Source: Pontibacter actiniarum
GTDB taxonomy: Bacteria > Bacteroidota > Bacteroidia > Cytophagales > Hymenobacteraceae
Length of the DNA: 64,000 nt
Assembly: GCF_003585765.1 (NCBI RefSeq)
Contig: NZ_CP021235.1
Coordinates: 558,001 to 622,000 of the forward strand
Direction: 5' to 3'
Under the pieces are notes generated by a model that searched no databases, was not told the DNA's origin, and worked only from the letters and a program-made list of their open reading frames with translations. Made by a program: the position numbers and the translations under genes. Positions 58,506 through 64,000 of this stretch are shown here, one piece after another; the first letter of the stretch is position 1, and each line of letters opens with the position of its first letter.

Positions 58506-59108
58506 ATGACGATAAGACTACTTTTAGGTTTAGTGTGCCTCCTTAGCCTGCCGCTGCAAACGATGGCGCAGGGCGATAGCACTTCCACCGCGCGCAAATG
58601 GTACGCCCCCGATGGCGTAACCCTGCAGTTTGCGGGTAACGTGGGCATGTTTGCGGCAGGGCCGAGCTACAGCTTTCTCAATGATAAGATCAACGCGGAG
58701 CTGCTGTATGGCGTGGTGCCTAAGTTTGAGGCCGAGGAGGTGCTGCACCTGCTCACGGTACGCAGCATTTTTAAGCCAGTTAACCGCATACAGCTGAGCA
58801 ATCAGCTGCAGGTAACGCCTGTTCGCTTGAACCTCGGCCTGAGCTACTACTTCCGCGATCAGTTCTCCACATCCTGGGACAGCTCGTATCCCAAGAACTA
58901 CTACTGGTGGACGAGCAGCCTGCGGATAACCGGGGGGATAGGGGCCGAAATGAACTACAGCCTCCGGAACAGCAGTACTGTAAAGGAGCTGAGCCTGTAC
59001 GGGGAGCTAAGCACGTACGACCTGATCGTTACCTCTGCCATAAAGGACCCGACCCTCACCGCCTGGGACATTCTCAGTTTTGCCATTGGCGTGCGTGCGG
59101 GTTTTTAG
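58506..59108 (+). CDS. Exported beta-rich (outer-membrane-like) protein
   Basis: A 200-residue protein with signal peptide MTIRLLLGLVCLLSLPLQTMAQ. The remainder alternates amphipathic strands (LQFAGNVGMFAAGPSYSFL; INAELLYGVVPKF; VRLNLGLSYYFRDQF; ITGGIGAEMNYSLR) as in an eight-stranded barrel and ends in a Phe. I do not recognise a family. Co-transcribed with the phosphoesterase lipoprotein. Confidence 0.8.
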   Translation: MTIRLLLGLVCLLSLPLQTMAQGDSTSTARKWYAPDGVTLQFAGNVGMFAAGPSYSFLNDKINAELLYGVVPKFEAEEVLHLLTVRSIFKPVNRIQLSNQLQVTPVRLNLGLSYYFRDQFSTSWDSSYPKNYYWWTSSLRITGGIGAEMNYSLRNSSTVKELSLYGELSTYDLIVTSAIKDPTLTAWDILSFAIGVRAGF

Positions 59109-59148
59109 CAAAAGCGGTATCTTTGGCCTGTAACAAACAGGAAATCAG

Positions 59149-59370
59149 ATGCAGCCGATAGGGAAAACCATTGTTGTCGTGGGGGTTATACTTGTCGTGA
59201 TCGGCCTGGTGGTTTGGCTGGCGGGTGATAAGTTCAGCTGGTTTGGCCACCTGCCCGGCGACATCCGGGTAGAGAAGAAGAACATGCGCTTCTATGCGCC
59301 TATCACCAGCATGATTCTGCTGAGCCTCCTGCTCTCGCTGGTTATGTGGGTGCTGCGGAAGTTCTTTTAG
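59149..59370 (+). CDS. DUF2905-domain membrane protein
   Basis: A 73-residue protein with two helices. The central LPGDIRVEKKNMRFYAPITSMILLSLLLSL matches DUF2905 (LPGDI motif). Function unknown. It follows the barrel protein by 40 bases and may share its transcript. Confidence 0.88.
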   Translation: MQPIGKTIVVVGVILVVIGLVVWLAGDKFSWFGHLPGDIRVEKKNMRFYAPITSMILLSLLLSLVMWVLRKFF

Positions 59371-59508
59371 CCGCAGGCCTTTTCCTGCTTTGGCCGTACT
59401 TGCGTAACTTGCCGCCGCCAAAGTATAAACTCTGACGGAAGTTGCGCTTCGCCAGGATATTAATGCCACACTGGTGCTGCTGCTTTGGCTGTTCTTCTAA
59501 GCTAAGCC

Positions 59509-60273
59509 ATGTTCTTTGTACTTTCCAAAACGCTTGATTTTCTGTTGATGCCCCTGGTGTGGTTGCTGCTGCTGCTGTGCCTGGCCCTGTTTCTGAAGTC
59601 TGCCAAGTGGCGGCGTATCAGTTTGGGGAGTGCCCTGGCGTTGCTGCTGCTGCTTTCCAACCCGTTTCTCTCGAACTTGGCCTGGTATGCGTGGGAGGCG
59701 CGTGCTGTGCCAGTTAGTGAGGTGGGCAAGTATGATGTAGCAGTGGTGCTCACGGGGGTAACCTCCTACTTCCCCGACATCCCGGACCGGGTGCACACCC
59801 GCAAAGGCGCCGACCGTTTGCTGCACACGCTGCAGCTGTACCGCCTGGGTAAGGTAAGCAAGATCGTGATCACCGGCGGGAAAGGCTTTCTGAAGGACGA
59901 CATGGTGCCGGAGGCAGAGCAGCTCAAGCGCATCCTGCTTCTGGCTGGCGTGCCGGAAACGGATATCATTACAGAGCCGCGCGCGGTAAACACCCGGGAA
60001 AACGCCCTGTTTACGGCAGCGCTGCTGCGGCAACACCCGGAGTGGCAAAAAGTGCTGCTGGTGACCTCTGCCTTTCACATGCGCCGTGCAAGCGGCTGCT
60101 TCAAAAAAGCCGGCGTCAGCTTCGATAGCTACCCTGCCGACTTCTCCGCTTCAGTTCCTGCGCTTACCCCGGAAGCCACCATCGTGCCCAACGCCGTAGC
60201 CTTTGAGAACTGGCAGCACCTGATCCATGAGGTTGCCGGCTATGTGGTGTACAAGGTGCTGGGCTATTGCTGA
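59509..60273 (+). CDS. YdcF-family (DUF218) protein
   Basis: A 254-residue protein with two N-terminal helices (residues 5-27 and 37-56) and a DUF218 domain. VAVVLTG near residue 83, KIVITGGKG near residue 119, RAVNTRENALFTAALL and LVTSAFHMRRASGCF are the conserved strands. Relatives take part in envelope metabolism (ElyC/SanA type). The substrate is not known. Confidence 0.9.
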   Translation: MFFVLSKTLDFLLMPLVWLLLLLCLALFLKSAKWRRISLGSALALLLLLSNPFLSNLAWYAWEARAVPVSEVGKYDVAVVLTGVTSYFPDIPDRVHTRKGADRLLHTLQLYRLGKVSKIVITGGKGFLKDDMVPEAEQLKRILLLAGVPETDIITEPRAVNTRENALFTAALLRQHPEWQKVLLVTSAFHMRRASGCFKKAGVSFDSYPADFSASVPALTPEATIVPNAVAFENWQHLIHEVAGYVVYKVLGYC

Positions 60274-60369
60274 TCAAAACGTGGGAATCTGGTAATTTCT
60301 AAGACAAGGGGTGATGCTCTCCCGGCGTAAGCACCCGCTTGCGCCCCAACTGATTGCTGTTACTGTTAC

Positions 60370-60511
60370 TGGCGCAAGTCTTCAGACTTGTGTCTTACTA
60401 TAGTGTCGAGTTTGCAACTCGACTGGCTTGCAAAGCCATACTTACAGTTGATGCTTGAAACAGCTTCTCTGGCGCAAGCGTCCGCTTGTGCCTTCGACTG
60501 CCTCCGCTTTT
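60370..60511. repeat. REPIN-like intergenic repeat, copy B
   Basis: Same length as the copy at 24584-24725, about 94 percent identical and without gaps, 36 kb away. Palindromes include AAGTCTTCAGACTT, CGAGTTTGCAACTCG, GGCTTGCAAAGCC and GGCGCAAGCGTCCGCTTGTGCC. Confidence 0.85.
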
Positions 60512-60791
60512 ATCTTTTGCTTTCCCTTCTTACACTTCCATACCCCCGGACGAAACTTATACTTCAGCATAAGTAACGACCGGTTTCCTTCTCCGGCCAC
60601 GGAGGGACAGACCCGACACAACACAACAGAAAGTCCCGCCCACCTACTACTCCTATAAACCCTGTAGATCGGAGGCGTTTTATACTTTGCGAATCAAAAA
60701 AGCAAAGCACGATCTTCTCATCCGTTTCGGGCAACAAGGTAAAAAAAGAGGATTTGCCATCTAACGCGTATTTCCCGCAGAGCAGGTAAAA

Positions 60792-60845
60792 GCACAGAAA
60801 AAAGGCCCCATACTTACCGCTGTGTATGGAGCCTTTTTTCTGTGC
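60792..60845 (-). terminator. Terminator of the aldehyde dehydrogenase gene
   Basis: A 21-bp stem with a single mismatch (GCACAGAAAAAAGGC on one side, GCCTTTTTTCTGTGC on the other) and a 12-base loop. It lies 15 bases past the dehydrogenase stop. Confidence 0.9.
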
Positions 60846-60859
60846 ACTACTACAGTAGC

Positions 60860-62224
60860 TTAGTCAATCCAAATGCTTTTCTGGTTCACAAACTCGCGGA
60901 TGCCCAGGTAAGACAGCTCACGGCCATAACCCGACTTTTTGATGCCGCCAAAAGGGATCTCGGGGGAGGAGGCGACCAGTGCATTGACAAACATGGCACC
61001 TGTTTCCACCTTTCTGGCCACCCGGAGGCCGCGCTCCTTGTCCTGTGTCCAGACAGCGCCGCCCAGGCCGAAGCGGGAGTCGTTTGCCACTTTAATGGCC
61101 TCCTCTTCGTCTTTTACCACCATGACAGCAGCTACCGGGCCGAACATCTCTTCTTCGTAGGCTGGCATCCCCGGCTTCACGTTCTTTAGGATCATCGGGC
61201 GGAAGTACGCACTGCCTTTGCCCTCGCGGCCGCCATCCAGCACCACCTCGGCTCCTTGCCTGATCGATTCCTGCACCTGCTTCTCCAACTCCTCTGCCAG
61301 GTCGGCACGTGCCAGCGGGCCGTAGTCAATCTCTTCTTTCAGCGGGTCGCCGGTTTTAAGGGACTGCATTTTGGTCTTGAACTTCTGCAGGAACGCATCG
61401 GCAACGCTTTCCACCACAATAAAGCGTTTGGCGGCAATGCAGCTCTGGCCCACGTTAATCATCCTCGACTTGGAGGCCACCTCTGTTGCCTTGTCCAGGT
61501 CGGCATCGTCCAGCACGATAAAGGCATCGCTGCCCCCCAGCTCCAGCACCGTCTTCTTGATTTCCTGCCCGGCCTTCTCGGCCACCTTCGAGCCTGCTGT
61601 CTCGCTACCGGTCAGGGTAACGGCTTTCACGTGCGGGTGCTCAATTACAGCGTTCACTTCCTTGGAGCCGATCAGCAGCGTCTGGAACACGTTGTCGGGG
61701 AAGCCCGCTTTCTGTACGATTTCCTCGATGGCCAATGCGCACTGCGGCACGTTAGAGGCATGTTTCAGCAGCCCTACGTTACCGGCCATCAGCGCAGGGG
61801 CCAGAAAGCGGTACACCTGCCAAAAGGGGAAGTTCCATGGCATCACGGCCAGTACCACTCCCAGCGGCTCAAAGGAAATTAAGCTGCGCGAGGCTTTGGA
61901 GTCGATCTCTTCGTCTGCCATAAAGTCGGCGGCATGCTCGGCGTAGTAGCGGCAGGCCAGCGCGCATTTTTTAACCTCGGCCATGGCGTCTTTCACGGGC
62001 TTGCCCATCTCCAGCGAGATGATGCGGCCGTATTTTTCCGCCTCCGCCTCCAGGATATCTGCCTGCCTGTGCATATGCCTGGCGCGCTCCTCGAAGCTTA
62101 CGCCGCGCCAGCTCTGGAAGGCTTTCTCGGCAGCCGCTATTTTCTGTTGTACCTCTTCGGGTGTGTGGGGAGTAAAGGTTTTTACCACTTCGCCTGTGGC
62201 AGGGTTCACGGTTTCTATAGCCAT
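60860..62224 (-). CDS. NAD(P)-dependent succinate-semialdehyde dehydrogenase-like
   Basis: A 454-residue aldehyde dehydrogenase, close in length to the SSADH (Sad/GabD) group. The cofactor region is VMPWNFPFWQVYRFLAPALMAGN. Catalytic Glu228 lies in LELGGSD and Cys262 in VGQSCIAAKRF. The start ATG 62222-62224 precedes the conserved AIETVNPATGEV. It would oxidise succinic semialdehyde to succinate; other aldehydes are possible. No GABA transaminase gene is adjacent. Confidence 0.9.
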   Translation of the reverse strand: MAIETVNPATGEVVKTFTPHTPEEVQQKIAAAEKAFQSWRGVSFEERARHMHRQADILEAEAEKYGRIISLEMGKPVKDAMAEVKKCALACRYYAEHAADFMADEEIDSKASRSLISFEPLGVVLAVMPWNFPFWQVYRFLAPALMAGNVGLLKHASNVPQCALAIEEIVQKAGFPDNVFQTLLIGSKEVNAVIEHPHVKAVTLTGSETAGSKVAEKAGQEIKKTVLELGGSDAFIVLDDADLDKATEVASKSRMINVGQSCIAAKRFIVVESVADAFLQKFKTKMQSLKTGDPLKEEIDYGPLARADLAEELEKQVQESIRQGAEVVLDGGREGKGSAYFRPMILKNVKPGMPAYEEEMFGPVAAVMVVKDEEEAIKVANDSRFGLGGAVWTQDKERGLRVARKVETGAMFVNALVASSPEIPFGGIKKSGYGRELSYLGIREFVNQKSIWID

Positions 62225-62387
62225 AGTTCTTTCTCTTTTTCGGGATGTAAATATACGCAAAGCCCTCTATAGGGGCTGAATACTCCTGTTTAACGTGTGC
62301 AGAGGCCACAGGAGCAACAATTTCTTCGTTTAAAAGTTAAAGATGTAATTGTATAGAATATCCTTAATTTTGAGCAGACGCTAAAAG

Positions 62388-62972
62388 GTGTCTGCACTGC
62401 AAGCTGTTATATCGTTGTCAACCCAGAAACCACACACCATAACAGAGGAAGAACTTGTTGCCAGGCTCAGGTCCGGCGACACCAAGGCCGTGTCGCTCCT
62501 CTACGACATGTACAGCGCTACGCTTTTCGGGGTGGTGCTGCAGATCGTGAAGGTGGAGGAGACCGCTGAAGATGTGCTGCAGGAGGCTTTCGTGAAAATC
62601 TGGAACTCCTTCCAAAGTTATGATGCCTCCAAGGGGCGCCTGTTCACCTGGATGATCAACATCTGTAGAAATCTGGCCATTGATAAAATCCGCTCCAAAC
62701 AGCACCGCGTAAGTTTACAGACCAGGGAGATTCCTGCCTCGCCGCGCGCCGATATGGGGGCCGATAACTTTAAGCCGGAGCACATTGGGCTGCGCGAAAT
62801 TACGGAGACCCTGAGCCCGGAGCAGAAGCAGATAATCGACCTGATGTACTTTGAGGGGATGACACAGAGCGAGATTGCAGAAGAGTACCAGATACCGCTG
62901 GGAACTGTAAAGACGAGGGCGCGCAGTGCAATTAGAACGTTAGTGAAACTGTTTAAGGGACGTGCTCAATAA
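62388..62972 (+). CDS. ECF-type RNA polymerase sigma factor
   Basis: A 194-residue sigma-70-family protein with region 2 (AVSLLYDMYSATLFGVVLQIVKVEETAEDVLQEAFVKIWNSFQSYD; RLFTWMINICRNLAIDKIRS) and region 4 (LSPEQKQIIDLMYFEGMTQSEIAEEYQIPLGTVKTRARSA). The start is a GTG, as no ATG precedes the conserved part. TAATTTTG at 62365-62372 could be its -7 box, which would leave a very short leader. It overlaps the anti-sigma gene by 11 bases. Confidence 0.93.
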   Translation: MSALQAVISLSTQKPHTITEEELVARLRSGDTKAVSLLYDMYSATLFGVVLQIVKVEETAEDVLQEAFVKIWNSFQSYDASKGRLFTWMINICRNLAIDKIRSKQHRVSLQTREIPASPRADMGADNFKPEHIGLREITETLSPEQKQIIDLMYFEGMTQSEIAEEYQIPLGTVKTRARSAIRTLVKLFKGRAQ

Positions 62973-63777
62973 AGAAGAATACATAACGTCCGGAATTCTG
63001 GAGCTCTACGCAACGGGTGCTCTTACGCCGCAGGAGAGGCAGCAGGTGGAGCAAGCCGCCGCCGCCTCGGATGAGGTGCGTGCCGCGCTGGAGGAGGCCC
63101 AGCTAGCCCTGGAAGGCTACGCGCAGACCTACGCTGTGCAGCCGGGGCAGGCTCTGAAAAGCCGCATTATGCAGCAGATAGAGGATCAGGCGCTGGAGAA
63201 AGCAGCGTTGGAGGCCCGGCCGCTGTACCCCGCGGAGCAGGAGGCGTCTCCCTACAAATGGATGTTTGCCGCCAGCATTACCCTTTTCCTGATCTCCGGC
63301 ATCCTGAGCTTTTACTTCTACAGCCAATGGCAGCAGGCCGAAGACCGCCTGGCGCTGGCAGTGGCGCAGGAGCAGCAAATGGCTCAGAACTTTAGCACTG
63401 TGTCGCAGCGGGTAGAGCAGCAGGAGCTGTTGTTGCGCATGCTGCGCGATGAGAGCTATAAACCTGTGAAACTGCAGGGAGTGGAGGCACACCCGGAGGC
63501 GACCATGATGGTTTACTGGAACCCGGACCAACAGAAGGTATACGTGGACGCTGGGCAGCTTCCCGCACCTCCTGCCGGTAAGCAGTACCAGCTGTGGGCC
63601 CTGGCAGGCGGCCAGCCCGTTGACGCGGGCATGCTACAGGTAAACAGGCAGCCGGGCCTGCAGCAGATGAAGCCGGTTGGGGCCGCACAGGCCTTCGCCG
63701 TTACCCTGGAGCCGGAAGGCGGCAGCGCGAGCCCAACGCTGGAGCAGCTCTACGTGATGGGGGAGGTGCAGTCCTGA
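62962..63777 (+). CDS. Anti-sigma factor (RskA-like)
   Basis: A 271-residue single-pass membrane protein. The cytoplasmic N-terminal part (SGILELYATGALTPQERQQVEQAAAAS) is the sigma-binding domain, the helix is near residues 95-113 (WMFAASITLFLISGILSFYFY), and the outer part is the RskA C-terminal fold (ATMMVYWNPDQQKVYVDAGQLPAPPAGKQYQLWALAGGQPVDAG). GTG start inside the sigma gene. It should hold the upstream ECF sigma inactive. Confidence 0.93.
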   Translation: MLNKEEYITSGILELYATGALTPQERQQVEQAAAASDEVRAALEEAQLALEGYAQTYAVQPGQALKSRIMQQIEDQALEKAALEARPLYPAEQEASPYKWMFAASITLFLISGILSFYFYSQWQQAEDRLALAVAQEQQMAQNFSTVSQRVEQQELLLRMLRDESYKPVKLQGVEAHPEATMMVYWNPDQQKVYVDAGQLPAPPAGKQYQLWALAGGQPVDAGMLQVNRQPGLQQMKPVGAAQAFAVTLEPEGGSASPTLEQLYVMGEVQS

Positions 63778-63812
63778 GTAACGCACAGCTAACCAAATCC
63801 TTTTCTACCGTT

Positions 63813-64000
63813 TTGAAAAAACTCCTGCTCTTAGCTACGTGCTGCTGGATGCTGTTGCTACAGGCCTGTGGGCAAACCACAGACAAAGCCTATGCGCTGA
63901 TGCTGAAGGGGCTCTACAAGAACTCACTCCCATTTGTGAAGCCGGCGGTGCTGCAAAAAATGCTGCAGGCGGCAGAGAAGCCCCTGCTGCTGGACACGCG
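63813..64000 (+). CDS. Rhodanese-like lipoprotein (partial, 3' end outside window)
   Basis: The open frame begins with TTG at 63813 and runs off the window. A lipoprotein signal (MKKLLLLATCCWMLLLQAC, lipobox LQAC) is followed by a helical segment and AEKPLLLDTR, the wording at the start of a rhodanese domain. It lies 36 bases after the anti-sigma gene and is probably co-transcribed. Confidence 0.75.
   Translation, partial: MKKLLLLATCCWMLLLQACGQTTDKAYALMLKGLYKNSLPFVKPAVLQKMLQAAEKPLLLDT

Larger units (their letters stand above)
60274..60859. other. Repeat-bearing intergenic region
   Basis: No gene is supported. It contains REPIN-like copy B (60370-60511), two TATACTT heptamers (about 60559 and 60680) and the terminator of the dehydrogenase gene. 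A 62-codon frame at 60388 merely translates the repeat. Confidence 0.75.

Noticed and set aside
60388..60576. 62-codon ORF with the same N-terminal peptide as the ORF at 24602
   Set aside because: Same repeat, copy B. No start signal and the reading diverges as soon as the repeat ends.
1..64000. CRISPR arrays, tRNA or rRNA genes, insertion sequences, prophage
   Set aside because: I looked for regularly spaced repeats, cloverleaf ends, transposase or integrase motifs and phage proteins and found none.

Overview
The window looks like the chromosome of a Bacteroidota bacterium of the Cytophagales, most like Pontibacter or another Hymenobacteraceae. This rests on moderately high G+C, promoters of the TTG-N19-TAnnTTTG type, few Shine-Dalgarno sites, an OMP_b-brl_3 TonB-dependent receptor, a siroheme synthase-TauE fusion and a TTG-started TopB. 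The genus is an inference. No phage, insertion sequence, CRISPR array, rRNA or tRNA was seen.

Layout. 1-1530: start of a large secreted Ig-like protein (minus, leaves the window). 2145-7748: biotin operon bioB-bioF-bioD-bioA plus a FabF-like ketoacyl synthase (minus). 7986-15689: GH15 glucoamylase-like enzyme, an unknown soluble protein, an SPW-VKOR membrane protein overlapping an MGH1-like glycosidase, small membrane proteins, a YdcZ-type transporter and an SDR dehydrogenase, then a GH15 remnant. 16001-22821: complete six-gene ebo cluster (eboA to eboF, minus). 23469-27830: small ORF, YitT/YczE-like membrane protein, an 830-base repeat-rich gap and a TonB-dependent receptor.

28179-39078 is a sulfate assimilation island of two convergent operons. 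On the plus strand are sulfite reductase, cobA, a siroheme synthase-TauE fusion, a metZ-like gene and an OsmC gene. On the minus strand are cysH-cysD-cysN. Each operon begins with a near-identical SAM-I riboswitch. In both, a short ORF starts exactly 9 nt after the riboswitch P1 helix and ends in a run of cysteines (CCCCCTC or CCCCCCSSC). This reads as two-input control: SAM through the aptamer and charged tRNA-Cys through translation of the leader peptide. A further Cys-run ORF lies between the first leader and sulfite reductase. It is the most interesting system in the window.

39244-47396: conserved unknowns, a membrane-protein/HTH cluster, a ribosome hibernation factor, an SDR, a DsbA-like protein, DUF1801 and a CDF metal transporter. 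47453-52022: an OmpR-type two-component pair followed by a SulP transporter and a beta-carbonic anhydrase; the junction holds four perfect-register 11-bp TTTAAT repeats abutting a promoter. 52092-60273: outer-membrane protein, a low-complexity SWFGD protein, a lipoprotein, TopB, a phosphoesterase lipoprotein with a partner, DUF2905 and YdcF. 60860-64000: succinate-semialdehyde dehydrogenase-like ALDH, ECF sigma/anti-sigma pair and the start of a rhodanese-like lipoprotein.

Three repeat signals run through the window: the heptamer AAGTATA/TATACTT (about 65 copies by eye), REPIN-like intergenic palindromes, and inverted word repeats placed inside operon gaps.
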